A stretch of DNA of 64,000 bases from Daucus carota subsp. sativus (Eukaryota > Streptophyta > Magnoliopsida > Apiales > Apiaceae). The notes beneath the pieces were generated by a model. The model was not told the origin of the DNA and ran no database searches. It worked only from the letters and a program-made list of their open reading frames with translations. Shown in pieces: positions 12,127 through 23,165 of the stretch. Position 1 is the first letter of the stretch. Each line of letters starts with the position of its first letter. The DNA lies in contig NC_030388.2 in assembly GCF_001625215.2 (NCBI RefSeq), positions 18,970,058-19,034,057 of the forward strand, written 5' to 3'. A program made the translations under genes and the position numbers.

Positions 12127-12327
12127 AAGAAGTCTTTTACCAAGCCAGAAGAGAAGATGAATGATAATGGTAAAAACACCATCATTAAGTTGGACAAGGT
12201 AAAAATCAAATGCTTCAACCATGGTAAATCGGGTCATTTTGCTAGTGAGTGTAAGCAGACTAGAAACTCATACGATTGGACAAGTAGTTTTGAAGATGAG
12301 ATTGACTATAAGAATATAATATACTGA
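12127..12327 (+). pseudogene. copia-type gag zinc-knuckle fragment
   Basis: A 66-codon open frame reads KLDKVKIKCFNHGKSGHFAS then ECKQT and stops at TGA 12325-12327. This matches the CCHC zinc knuckle at the end of copia gag (usual form CxNCGKxGHxxxxC), but the second cysteine is His here, which should break zinc binding. The frame before the knuckle is rich in K/E/N, as in gag. No protease, integrase or RT follows, so only a fragment remains. Confidence 0.6.
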
Positions 12328-12646
12328 TGGCTTTCTCCATAGGGAAAAGTGGATCTCCCAAACTTTTATTAAACTTTACTAGTCCGATATAAATCTTCTC
12401 TGCAAAATCTATTAAGAGTTTTGATGTTGAAGGTGTTAAGAAGATTCAGGTTGAAGTTAGGAAATATATTAGCAAACTTTAAATGTCTGCGTTTCAAAAA
12501 TAAAATAAAATTTAAATGTCTTTCGGGTGAAAATGAAGAGCTAGGATCTCCAAATTAATTAAAAAGAATGATTTTCTAGAATTTGAATTAGTTCATATAA
12601 ATGAGTACAAGATTATTTAGAAAAATCAAAGCATAATTACCTTTAA
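12328..12646. other. short gene-free spacer
   Basis: Nothing recognised, except that it may be further decayed retroelement sequence after the gag fragment. Confidence 0.4.
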
Positions 12647-13043
12647 GAGCAAGTCCAATAGGTTACCTATATGATGTCCTAAACTCACATTTAGGTAATG
12701 TGTCAAAAAAATGCACTCCAACACTATCCCAGTGTTATCCTAAATCACTAGCACAACCTTAATTCTCCTAGCCATTACCTATTTATAAGTAATCCCTAGC
12801 CATTACCTCTATTTAATATTTATGAATAAAATAATCATCTCTCTCCTTCTTTCTTTGTTTTTTCCCTCCTTTTTCCATTCTCTCTCTCAAATTTATTATT
12901 AAAATAATCTTAAAAGAACACATATAAGGATTGCTATTGGAGTTGACACTAAAAGTAGATTACCTAAATCACTAAGACTCACTAGGATTCATTATTATAT
13001 ATTATTAATAAGTAATGAGATAGGTAACCTATTGGACTTGCTC
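12647..13043. mobile_element. PIF/Harbinger (Tourist-like) MITE
   Basis: Terminal inverted repeats GAGCAAGTCCAATAGGTTAC ... and the inverted GTAACCTATTGGACTTGCTC bound a 397 bp element. TAA lies directly outside both ends (12644-12646 and 13044-13046), the 3 bp target duplication typical of PIF/Harbinger. It has no coding capacity. Confidence 0.85.
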
Positions 13044-13112
13044 TAAGTCCTTTGAAACCTAGGACTTTGTTAAAATTAAGTTAAAAGAAGAAAATAATAA
13101 ATTTAAAACTTG

Positions 13113-13295
13113 CACTACAAGAAATCGGTTGGAACATTACCATCCGAATACATATTCCGTTGGTAAAAATTTACCAACGAGGATTTTAGTAACAGTTTTT
13201 TCCGTTGGTAATTCTGTTGGCACTTCGTTTTAGCAACGGAATTTCATGTTTACCAACGGAAAATTCCGTTGGGAATAACGGATTTTCTTGTAGTG
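13113..13295. mobile_element. 183 bp CACTA MITE
   Basis: It starts CACTACAAGAAATC and ends GATTTTCTTGTAGTG, perfect CACTA-class ends. The interior has repeated ttccgttgg/ccaacgga motifs in both orientations. The flanking triplets are ttg and atg, so the 3 bp target duplication is only 2/3 conserved. Confidence 0.8.
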
Positions 13296-13336
13296 ATGGG
13301 GAGAAAGAAGAAAGTTCATGAAATCATTAATAATAA

Positions 13337-13361
13337 GAGCGTATATATATATATATATATG
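13337..13361. repeat. (AT)n microsatellite
   Basis: A short run of alternating AT after gagcg. The flanking 13.39-13.56 kb holds a direct duplication of a block with gacgaaaatgaaaaagtaga (13408 and 13489). Confidence 0.7.
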
Positions 13362-13872
13362 TTTATGTTTAATGGTTGGACTTGCAGTGGACAACTCTGA
13401 AGATTTCTGACGAAAATGAAAAAGTAGAGACCAAATTATATAAGTTAACAAAGAAGCTAGTTTAAATGAACACGTGTCTAATAAAGATGACGAAAATGAA
13501 AAAGTAGAGATCGAACTATATAAGTTAATAAAGAATCTAGTTGAAATGAACATGTGTCTAATATAGATAAAACAAAAAATGAATTAGATAAAAGGAATAA
13601 AAAGAACAAAGCTTAAAATCTCAATTGAGATAGAAATTTAAATAGGATCTAGTGGTGTAAAGAAAAATGAGAGTGGAAAAAAATATTAAAAAGATTAATA
13701 ACTTTAATAACATTTCTCAGGCATCTAGGAAGAAATTTCACAAATATGCATGGTAACGAAATCAACTTTTCCTGTACTGTAAAAACCCTCCTGCTAAGGC
13801 CTGAGCTGCTAAAATCCACATTGCCAATGACTTTCAAAATTCACAATAGACCGCAAAACATTGTTATATTGT

Positions 13873-13955
13873 AACAGTAATTTGTAAAACCAGAAAAAAT
13901 AGTTTCGTCTTAAGAGCAACAGTAATTTGTAAAACCAGAAAAAATAGTTTCGTCT
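13873..13955. repeat. 38 bp direct repeat, period 45
   Basis: The block starting aacagtaatttgtaaaacca and ending tagtttcgtct occurs identically at 13873-13910 and 13918-13955. It abuts the left side of the decayed CACTA element and may reflect repair at the insertion edge. Confidence 0.8.
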
Positions 13956-14357
13956 GACAGCCATTTTCTGACAGAGCGCTCTTTGGTGTTTAAGGGGGCT
14001 AGCATTTGACGGACAAGTGAGCTAACATCTGACAAAGTTCTGTTTGGTCGTCGGAAATTGAATATTTTATTTATATAATTTGGTGGCAAAAAAAAAAATT
14101 CCCGCTAAATGGACCTTCTGACAGCCAAACCCAGTTCTGTCTGAAGATGTCAGAAAATATATCAATTTTCCTTATAAAAAAATAAAAAACATTTTTTTTT
14201 TTTAAAAGAAAATTAGCATCTGAAATATATGCTTGCCATTAGATACTTCTGACCGAAAACTAGTCAGAAGTACTTGGGCGAAAGAAACATTTTTAACATA
14301 TAGCTAGCTACTTCTGACGGACAACCAGTCAGAAGTATTCGAAACAATTATTATTAT

Positions 14358-14611
14358 TAGGGGTGGCAATATCAGACACGACTCGAAACCTGACACGAAC
14401 CCGACCCAACCCGAAACCCGATTTACTGAGACAGAAACCCGAAAGTGACCCGAAAATCACCCGATTGACCCGAAATGGACCCGAAATTAGAATTTCATTT
14501 CTAATAACTTCAATTTTCAGTTTTATTCAGTTTTAAGTGATTTTAGTTTGACTCGAAATCGACTGGATTGCTGACACGAACACGACCCGTTACCCGAAAT
14601 TGCCACCCCTA
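14358..14611. mobile_element. hAT-like MITE nested in the CACTA element
   Basis: The ends TAGGGGTGGCAAT and ATTGCCACCCCTA are exact inverted repeats. The interior is built of repeated acccgaaa/gacccg words. The flanks ttattatt and atttttat are a plausible but imperfect 8 bp target duplication. Confidence 0.75.
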
Positions 14612-14815
14612 ATTTTTATCAAATAGATACTTCTGACTGATATCCCGTCAGAAGTACCTCTGTACCTACTGTCCACACACTTTCTTATCACTTCTCATCT
14701 AACTTTTTTCATTCCAAGCCACATTCACTCTTCACTCTTTAAACCTAACCCCACAACTTTTATATGTTAGTGATCAACTTCTTAAATAATTAGATACTAA
14801 ATAATTTGTTTACAG

Positions 14816-15570
14816 AAGCGCTACTTGGAGATATGCGCAGAGAAGGGCATCGATCCTAAAAAAACTCAGATTCGAAGTTGGATAGACGCTGTTGGTCTAA
14901 AGAAGAATAAAATTCTGGGATTTCCTAAGCTTCGAGCTTCTAATATTATCGGTATAATAAAATATTTAGTGATTTACATTTCTTGTATTAAAAATGATAG
15001 TTGCATTCATATATTATTTGTAATCTCATGTATTTTTGCATACTTGAACAGGTTATAAGGGACGTAGGGCGACCAGAAAAGGTGAGGGAGGGTCGGGAAG
15101 ATCTACTCTCACTCGCCTACGCGATGATCTGCTTATGCGTGTAGTTGATGAAACCCTTGCCCATGCTCGGTCACATCTTCAAGATTACCAACTAACTGCA
15201 GATCAAATTCAGCTTCTTGCACAATATTTTGTGGATGGAGAGTCTCATCTTCCTGCAGATCATCCTATTACGCAACAACTTCAGAACCAGATCATCCAGG
15301 TGATGGTTGACGTACTCAATCATTTGTACAAGACGCAGGGTCCAGGCAAAGTAAAGGTGAACATATTATGGAGTATAATTTAACAGTTGTTTACACCATA
15401 TAATTATTTCAAATAATTAATTGTTTCTTTTTATTTTGTAGGGGAAGGCACATGCTGAAGATGACGGTGATGATCATGACGAGGGTGGTGGCGATAGTGA
15501 TGACAATGATGGCGATGGCGATGTTGGTTCCTGTAAGAGATCTGATGGTGCAATTAGAATCACATGGTAG
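14816..15570 (+). CDS. three-exon accessory ORF of the CACTA element (partial)
   Basis: Exons 14816-14951, 15052-15356 and 15442-15570 join in frame through GT..AG introns. They begin after an AG acceptor (KRYLEICAEKGIDPKKTQIR), pass through YKGRRATRKGEGGSGRSTLT and a Leu/Gln-rich helical region (LAHARSHLQDYQLTADQIQL), and end in an Asp/Gly-rich acidic tail before TAG. No upstream exon with a start codon was identified. The gene lies between the CACTA subterminal repeats, so it is probably an element-encoded protein (a CACTA first or accessory ORF) rather than a host gene. I do not recognise a catalytic domain. The frame is open throughout, so decay is recent or the protein has been kept. Confidence 0.5.
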
Positions 15571-16532
15571 CTTACTTGGTTTTCATTCTAAGTAAGAGAT
15601 ATTTTGGTATTCTCTACAAGCTTTTGTACTCTTCAAATGTAGTGGATAAGTAGCTAGCTCTTTATATTGTATGTCATATCCACGAAACTTTGCTACTGTT
15701 GGTTTTGCTTTGTATCTAAGTTTAACTTAAACTCGTGACTTTATGGTATTGTAAATTAGTAGCTTTTCTTTCAATTTCGGTTGTATTGATGGTTTAATGC
15801 TATAGTGGCTAGTTTATTATAAAGAGGATATGTTTTAATGTTTGAAAGTCTATTTGGTATTTCTGTTGTTTGTTGCTGATTAGAGCCAATTTGGCTGGAA
15901 AATGAAAAAACAGGGTAAAGATCTCTTTGGCAGGGCAAACTTCCAACAACATGCCTGTCAAAAATTCCCAAAAGAATCTGTCAAAAGTTTATGCATGTGA
16001 CAGCCATAATCGTCGGAATAACATACTTTTCACCGCAGGGAGGTTACACAACATTTGTTGGAAATTAATTCTTCTTACATACCAATTTTGTAAGAAGATA
16101 ACATTTCTGACAAACAATTACAATCAGTAGGAAGTTCACAACTTATGACAAGTTTTATCTGTCAAAAGTTTGGTGTTATTTTTTAATGTAAAATTATTTT
16201 TATCTAATTTTCTTTTTTATTTAATTGTGAACCTCCGACAGATAGGTTGTAAGAATTTTGTTTTTTGATTTCTATTATTATTTAATAGAAATTCATTTAA
16301 ATATAAATAAATTATATTTCTGACAATGATGTCCGTCAGATGTTAAGTTTAATACTATAATATGCATGAAGTAGGCCCCACATTTATCTTCCGACAAAAT
16401 TGAAATTTTCAACGAGTTTCAGATTTTTTGACTACAAGTTTTCCGACAAACGTATCCCGTCGGAAGAAAGCATTCTTCTGACAGAATGCAGGCTAAAATG
16501 GCTGTGGGAAATACCTGTATTTGGTGTAGTGT

Positions 16533-16785
16533 TAAGAGCAACTGCAATAGACTCCTAAACTAAGCTCTTAAATCAAAATATAAGGAGGATTAGAAAAAAT
16601 AAAGTTCCAAGAGCCTTTTAGTGGTTCTTAAATTAAGAACCTTTTATGTTTAAGAACATTTTCTCTCTACTCTAATTTAAGAGCTACTAGTTGGCTCTTA
16701 AATTAATAAAATAATCATTTTCTCTAATTCTTACCTTAGATTCCCGCTACATGAAAAATATTTGAATTCAAAATATGAATAAAAT
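16533..16785. repeat. Harbinger-like MITE fragment
   Basis: It begins TTAAGAGCAACTGCAATAGA directly after the CACTA right end, the common left terminus of Tourist-like MITEs. The matching inverted end is not seen; the element appears cut by the Stowaway MITE that follows. Confidence 0.4.
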
Positions 16786-16786
16786 A

Positions 16787-17022
16787 CTGCCTCTGTCCCA
16801 TTTTAACTGATGTTTGACTTTTTAACACTTGAGGTGTCAAAAAACTATATCTACACTCAATAAAAAAAAAATCAATTCTTATATCAAATAAAAGTTTAGA
16901 TTCCAAACTTTTAGGAGATATAAATTTTATAAAGAATAATTATATTTAGATGTGATTTTTTTAGTATCTTAAAATGCGTGTAAAAAAGTTAAAAACAATT
17001 AAAATGAGAAAAATGTAAGTAG
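16787..17022. mobile_element. Stowaway MITE
   Basis: The left end CTGCCTCTGTCCCATTTTAA and the inverted right end ttaaaatgagaaaaatgtaa are both flanked by TA (16785-16786, 17023-17024). The ends are diverged from CTCCCTCCGTCCC, so the copy is old. It has a palindromic centre. Confidence 0.65.
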
Positions 17023-17024
17023 TA

Positions 17025-18275
17025 TAAGTTAAGAGCAAATACAAATAGAAGAGTTGGCACTCTTAATACTAAAACACTAGAAGTTTAATATTTTAAATTA
17101 TATACAAGAATCAACACTAGAAATTAATATTTTAAATTATATATAGAAACTCATTAAGAAGAGACTCTCGGAGATATTCTACCGTATTTAAACTAAAGTT
17201 CGTCTAAAGGTTATCCAACACACATTCGAAATTCATGCAAGAGCTAATATCATTTGATATGTTGCACATGTATTATATAGCATATGTGTACCTATACGTA
17301 CGTACATCTCATAAACCCTTTTTTGTATAATATGAGCAATAACAAAGTGCAGCGCAACCCCAGCAATCATAATGTCATGCTATCAGTTCTTGAAGTACAG
17401 AATCAAGCTTCGCTCAACTTTTAAATACATGCTATAGCTATACCATCAAATAATGAGCATCTTTATGTATGACTTAACTGAAAAAAATTACACATTATAC
17501 TAGAACACCAGCACAACTCTTTTCAAGGAAACAGCAATACGAAACAACAATCATGAAAATCAAAACAGAATATTAGAGGGAAATGTAGATTCATCAAAAC
17601 GATGCTGGCCTTATGTATACTTATTATTCATCACTGAGTAGTCTGAACAAGAAACTGGGTCTTATTGTGCTGCAAACTCATTAGAGCCTCGTATATGCTC
17701 TTAATACCAAACAATATCAGCATCATTTCTAACCATTAGGTCGTGCGAAAATACATAACAAAATTGTATTAGTGTTACATAATAACAAAAACGAAATCGT
17801 AAGTGTTCTGCAATATGTTTTTACTTGCAAATAGATTACAACTGTAAATTATATAGAAACACGATTATATAATTTCATCGAAATATCCGAATAGATCACC
17901 TCTTATCTCCACCAGGACTTTTGGTTAAAGCCAATCAACAGTGTGTTCATGCCAAAAAGTAGTGTAAAAAATGTTGGACGTGTATACGTACCGAATGATT
18001 TAAGTACCAAGAATATATACAAGATATTTCATGATAGAGATCGCCAGATAAATCAACTTTTCTTGCTACTATATTTCCAGAGTTTATAGATGCATGATCA
18101 AAGTATGTATATCAATATTACAACTAATTAATGTACTGTCGTAAAACTACAACCTTAAAAATTTGTTCGAGATTTTTTTTTCATTTAAATAGTTCTTTTA
18201 TTTCGATAAAAATCTTTAGAGAATCTATCTTAAGTGCTCCGTTGATTGATTCTTTCAAGATCCTAATTTAGTCTG
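17025..18275. other. gene-free stretch
   Basis: It includes two tandem-like copies of acactagaa followed by ttaatattttaaattatata (about 17085 and 17115). Otherwise AT-rich DNA with no recognised feature. Confidence 0.45.
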
Positions 18276-18760
18276 CCCTGCACCCTGATTGATGTGTTTT
18301 CTGTGCACAAAATTTACTGTCGACCCCGTAAGCTGCTTGCCATAACGAAAATGAAAACATCACTGACTCAAAATTTACTACTACGAGTCTGGAATCTAAG
18401 TACTTTATGTTAAACATATATATTTACACAATAAATACCATCTAGTTTTGAGCACTGCAGCAGAACTGCACCCTGATTTATGTGGCCTCTGCAGAGGCTC
18501 AGTGCATGGGCTTACTACGCGACACCGTAAGGCCTCAGCTCTTGCCGTAGAGGAGCTCGTGAAATCACGTGACACTCTCTTTGCTCATAAAACCTACACT
18601 AAAAGAAGAGCAGCCCATAGAGCTTGTGAGCACAGAGCCGGACCCCATTGCACTAATAGTGGTGCAATGGCTCGTCAGTGCATGGCCCTGCCTACTCGGG
18701 AATGTAAAACCTCTTGTGAACAGCCATGCATTCACGTGACTTAGAGGCTGGACTCTCACT
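18276..18760. repeat. GC-richer island of diverged repeat units
   Basis: This roughly 480 bp patch is visibly richer in G+C than its surroundings. A block starting ctgcaccctgatt and running to a ccgtaag word occurs at about 18284 and 18469. A cagtgcatgg word followed by a similar block recurs at about 18500 and 18677, giving units of roughly 185-190 bp. It contains a perfect gcctctgcagaggc palindrome, a ccattgcac/gtgcaatgg hairpin (about 18645-18672) and two tcacgtgac sites. A 98-codon Cys-rich frame crosses it (18448-18744) but lacks an upstream ATG. Identity unknown. Confidence 0.45.
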
Positions 18761-18913
18761 CTTCTTTGACCATTCTTTGCATGCAGCTCTTATTGCGTAT
18801 CCACTTGACACGTTTTACCAACAGATATACGTGTCACTTTTTGTGGTTGCATGTTAAAGTTGCGTCCCGTCTCCAAACTACAATATATATTTTCTGTGCA
18901 TTTACAATTTAAT

Positions 18914-19139
18914 GGGTTGTTTGGGCAATGTTAAAAGAAGTGATTTCTTTCTTTAAAGTAAAGAAGTGGAATAGAAGTGAGAAATAAATAAGTTCAAGAA
19001 GTGTTTGGAGAAGAAGTAGAAACTCTAAGAGATAAGCTAACATTCTCAGTTTCTTAAAAGTGCTACTATTTCTTTACACAAATGGGTCAAGAAAAGCAGA
19101 AGTAAGAAGCAGCTTCTGCTTTTTTTAAACAAACAACCC
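18914..19139. mobile_element. hAT-like MITE, diverged member of the GGGTGTTTGG family
   Basis: The ends gggttgtttggg and aaacaaacaacccc are inverted repeats. The interior words (taagtgctt- and gaagtaga-like) resemble the copies at 30.9, 34.3 and 42.8 kb. No coding capacity. Confidence 0.6.
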
Positions 19140-19472
19140 CGATATCTTTGGGTAGTCCAGTTACCTTATGTTATTTTTTAGAGATGTGAAAGCAAGTTTT
19201 CGGGGGCTCTTTGGTGTAAAATAAGGCCGAGAGGTATATGTTCTCAAAAGAGTGAATGAATTATGAAATCAAGAATCTAAACTTCACAGGAAATATAATA
19301 TTTCGAGGGTGTCCTAAATTTTTCTCTTTTCTAAATTGTAAGATGATTTTCTTTTGTAACTATTGGCTTTATTATTTGCTATTGACGATCCTCTCCAAGC
19401 AGGCCTCAAATGCTTTTGGAGAAAATTAGTACTAGGAACATCTTTTATAATTTTAGGTAAGATTCTGAAATC
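19140..19472. other. spacer without gene
   Basis: Nothing recognised beyond possible 3' flank of the LINE relic to its right. Confidence 0.4.
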
Positions 19473-20415
19473 TTACAAGATAGCCGTGCAAGCTGATAAT
19501 ACACAAGAAGGAAAATCCTCACACCACCTTGCACTAATTCTACATCTCATAGCTAATCTAACTAAAACATGCGCCACCATATTACCTTCTCTAACAGTAA
19601 AAAATAGATTACTACCTTTAAGATTAGAACATAAAGATTTAACATCTAATAGATAACTATCATATTCACTGCAACCTCGATCAAAATTTCTACTAATGCC
19701 AAAGCTTGACAGCAATCTGATTCTAGAATGAATTGGAACATCTCATATTTTTGGCAGTCTTCAGCCCTTCCTTAATAGCTAAAATTCAGCAGCTAAACAA
19801 GAACTACATTTGTTCAAATAAACACACCTTGCTTCGATACAACCTCCTTTGTCATTGCGCACCATAATACCTAAACCACATCCTAGATTCTTCATATTCA
19901 TACTTCCATCTACATTAAGCTTAAGCATACCTGGAGAAGGCACTTTCCATTTGCATTTTGCTCTATCAGCCACCTTCATATGATAACCATTTTAAAGTTT
20001 AAAATTTTTGACATATTCACAACACCAACTAACCAGACACTAAATTCAAGACAAATTCCACAATGAACAACATTATTCCTCGTGTACACTTGCCAACTAA
20101 GACAGAAAATAATTCAAATTCTTCCTTTGTCAACCTTTGCTTCATTTTAATTAGAAAGCTACTTACATCTAAAGCGTTATAACTCTTAATCACCTGTCAC
20201 CATCCAACAATCTTCCAGATTTTAGAAGTAGCGGGGCATGACCATAAAGCATGCATGATATCCTCATTAGTCATTAGCTTCACGGTTACATCGCAAACAT
20301 TCAGAAGGGTGATACATCTATGATAAATAATAAAATTAGCAGGCAACCATATGTGACTAACTTTCCAGATAAAAAATTTGATTACCACTTTTATCAATAA
20401 ATCGTTATCTTTCAA
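19473..20415 (-). pseudogene. 3' relic of a LINE-type retrotransposon (zf-RVT and RNase H regions)
   Basis: On the minus strand, in order: a zf-RVT-like segment (20415-20197) with HALWSCPATSKIWKIVGW, then a linker with a frame break. Next comes an RNase H start (19979-19779) with KWKVPSPGMLKLNVDGS and GLGIMVRNDKGG, then the RNase H end (19715-19473) with FFTVREGNMVAHVLVRLA. This order (zinc knuckle of the RT, then RNase H) is the C-terminus of many plant LINE-type polyproteins. The parts lie in different frames with stops between them, and the RT itself is missing, so the copy is dead and probably 5'-truncated. Confidence 0.75.
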
Positions 20416-20489
20416 AGTTTGTGGTGTGTTGGTAAATTATGTAAATCATTGTATTTGAATCATTGTATATCAAATTTGTTTCAGATTCA

Positions 20490-21090
20490 TAATTTAGAAT
20501 TAATTTCATTTTTGTCAAAAATTTGGGATTCCAAACGGGTTGTCAAATATGATATCAAAATCAATTTTGCAAATTCTAATTAATCAAGTTGTTAGAGTTA
20601 GGTAGACAGAAACTGGTGTTATTATACAACAATGATAAATTTCTCGAGATGGGGACACAAAGTGAGATAATATTATCTCACAATGACGAATTCAGGACTT
20701 TATCCGATCTTTGACAAAAATTCGGGATTTAACCTGTGTTGTCATAAAAAATATCATAATCATCTATTGAAAACAATATTTTTCAAGTTAGAATCGGGGA
20801 CACGAAAATTGGTGATATTATTGCATATCGACAAAAGCCTCGAGGTGTGGACACAAAATGAGTCGATATTACATCACAATGACACATATTGACACGATTT
20901 TTGACAAAAATTTGGGATTTTTGATCCAGGTTGTTGCATATGATATCATAGAAAATTTTTTAAAAGTTAATTAGGCAAGTTGTCGGAGTTGAGGACACGA
21001 AAATTAATGATATTATCCCACAATGATAAGAGTCTCGAGGCGGGGATACAAAATGAGACGGTATTATCCCATAATGACTATAGAGATACG
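20490..21090. repeat. three diverged tandem units of about 200 bp
   Basis: Each unit has, in order, ttgacaaaaatttgggatt, a gttgt..atatgatatca-like block, aagttgtcggagtt, gacacgaaaattggtgatat, cctcgaggtggggacacaaa and tattatcccacaatga variants. Units start near 20500, 20690 and 20895. There is no protein-like frame. This looks like a small satellite or expanded internal repeat of an unknown element. Confidence 0.7.
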
Positions 21091-21253
21091 ATAATGGCTA
21101 ATAGGTAAGTAAGAAATTTAAATTGGGAGTTTGTAACAACTAGTTCATATTGAGGAGTGTTATGACTATAATTCAGTTTATAAGTATAACTATTCTTTAC
21201 CAAGGCTAAGAATGGACCAACTCTTAAATCTTGGGTGGAAATTTTTCATGCTT

Positions 21254-21482
21254 TATCATGCTAAGAATAGCTAGGGTTTCCAGAAGAAGATGCCATTCAT
21301 TTGATGAGAAATAAAAAGGAATATCGAAAATTCGAGTGGCTGAAGCTGAAGCAGCTACTTTCGAAGTAACAGAAAGAAAAGCAACGACCGGAGTGGGAGA
21401 GTCAGAGTCGAAAAGAAGATTCCTCACTTCTTTTTCTCATTCAAAATCGTCTATGAGATTTTCATCTCACACGACTCCTAAG
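21254..21482 (-). pseudogene. ndhB: plastid-derived ndhB fragment (intron 3' end and start of exon 2)
   Basis: The minus strand begins with a group II intron end (gagatgaaaatctcat-type stem-loop), runs through cactcc, and then translates as [39 protein letters not shown] and LAILSMI, the start of chloroplast NdhB exon 2. The similarity stops abruptly after ATGATA at about 21254. The fragment lies in nuclear-type repeat DNA beside a piece of plastid trnL, so it is nuclear-inserted plastid DNA (NUPT), not a working gene. Confidence 0.85.
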
Positions 21483-21571
21483 TGATCAAAAAAGAGAGAA
21501 GAACTCATCTTCTTTCTTTTTTGATTACCTTCCCTCGCGTATGTATAAGTCTGAATCCATTCTATTTACTG

Positions 21572-21652
21572 GCAACAATGAAATTTATAAAAAGAGGAAA
21601 ATCCATTGACTTTAAAAATCGTGAGGGTTCAAATCCCTTTACTACTAATTGG
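21572..21652 (+). pseudogene. trnL-UAA: plastid-derived trnL-UAA fragment (intron end and 3' exon)
   Basis: The plus strand reads gcaacaatgaaatttataaa, then aagaggaaaatcc, then cgtgagggttcaaatccctt. This is the end of the chloroplast trnL(UAA) group I intron and its 3' exon, including the T-arm. Substitutions in the 3' exon and the missing 5' half make it non-functional. It lies about 90 bases from the inverted ndhB piece, although these are far apart in plastid genomes. Confidence 0.8.
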
Positions 21653-21739
21653 ACCAATAATAGGCTTATGTACCAAGTATATCATGATTTATTTAGGATT
21701 CGAAATTTGAGACTTCATTTAATTTTCAAAAAACACTAG

Positions 21740-23160
21740 AAAATTGACACGACTTGGCTTGTCTGTGCCTAAAGTTTTTTCGAAGGAGGGCAAATAAGTG
21801 ACTTTTTTTAAATATAATATAATTTTTTTTTGACTTGGCTTTTTTATTGGCTTTTTAAATATAAAATTATATTATTTCTTTAACATGACAGTCACTTATT
21901 TTTTTATTGATATAAATCATGTGACAGTACTTGTCAAATATCTTGAGATGGTTACTAAATTATAAGTCAATAATATTTTTTGTTTACTAGTTTTCATAAT
22001 TAAAAGTTAATTGATTCATCCAACAAAAATTAACTATTTTTAAAAGTTGTTATTGAATTTGATTACTTGTATTTATTGATATGATAAAAGGTTTGTGTGC
22101 TCAACTAAATTATAGGCATGTAGAAGTGAAGTGTTATACGTCAATAATAATTATTGATTTTAGATCTAAGATTAATTTGGCTAAATTTAATAACTTATAA
22201 TCTACACAATATTATTGAACATTTTTAAAATTTATTTTTTCAATTAATTGTATGATAGTGATACGATGGTGATACATTTTCCCGAGTGAATGAATTAAAT
22301 AATGAGCTCAAACCATCTTAAAATGTTAGTTGTATAAGAATATCTGAATACATAATTACATGGTAAGTGATTTTAAATTGTCTTTTAAACATATATATAA
22401 TTATAAACTAAATATAAAAATAATTGGATATAAATAAATTTAATTTTTAAATGTCCAAAAATATTTAAATTCTAAAAGTACATTTCAAAATTATATATCA
22501 CAATGAAATTAATATTGAATTGAGTTCTTATCATATTTGTGAATCTAGGATTTTAATAAAATGACACACCAGCTAAGATTATAGAAGTTCTCACAAGAAA
22601 CTTATTAAAACCAAACAACTTAATTTTATGTGCCAAAACATATTTAGAATAGTTAGAATTATAAACAAGTTAAATTCCTAATTTAATTTCAATCTATTAC
22701 AATATAAAAAATAAAAATACTTTAATCAGATATTGATATTGATGGTCTTAACCGACTATCAATTGATCATATAAGTTTCAATTAAAATTTGTTTATATTT
22801 GATAAAATTTTCACATGCAAATATATATTAATAACGTATAATATCTAGATGACTACAATTTAACTTTCTAAATAACTTTTACCAGTGAAACATGATCAAA
22901 ATATGTTCAGAAGATAAATGAGATATAATATTTATTAGTTTGACAAACTAAATAAACATTTTCTTGTCAGATCTCTTCTAACTGTGCATAATGTTTGTCT
23001 GTAATAGTTCTGAGTCTGAAGTTTCTGAAATTTCTGCGGTTCAGTTCACTGTCAACCCTGAAACCCTGAAACAGTGATTCCTGAATACAAAGAAATATAT
23101 TCAAAAGAAGAATAAACTACATTAATTGTCAGTGTCACATATAAATATTCTCCGCCATCC
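21740..23160. other. gene-free AT-rich stretch
   Basis: Very AT-rich, with no frame of interest and no recognisable transposon end. Confidence 0.45.
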
Positions 23161-23165
23161 TTCTG

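Larger units (their letters stand above)
13945..16531 (+). mobile_element. decayed CACTA (En/Spm-type) transposon
   Basis: The right terminus reads ...ttggtgtagtg at 16531, whose inverse CACTACACCAA is a standard CACTA end. Inward lie acagccatttt and gtcagaag; the left side near 13953 has the matching gacagccattttctgacaga, but its outermost bases are lost. Both flanks carry many subterminal copies of a TTCTGAC/GTCAGAA motif (14145, 14240, 14315, 14630, 16320, 16475) and TCCGACA variants (16390, 16440), a hallmark of CACTA elements. A hAT-like MITE (14358-14611) is nested inside. Only an accessory ORF remains; the large transposase gene is absent. Confidence 0.6.

Noticed and set aside
18448..18744. 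98-codon Cys-rich frame as a secreted peptide gene
   Set aside because: There is no ATG at the start and no signal peptide, and it lies in repeated units. Kept only as a finding about the island.
21224..21427. A working ndhB or organelle gene
   Set aside because: Only the start of exon 2 and the intron end are present. The homology ends abruptly and the context is nuclear repeats.
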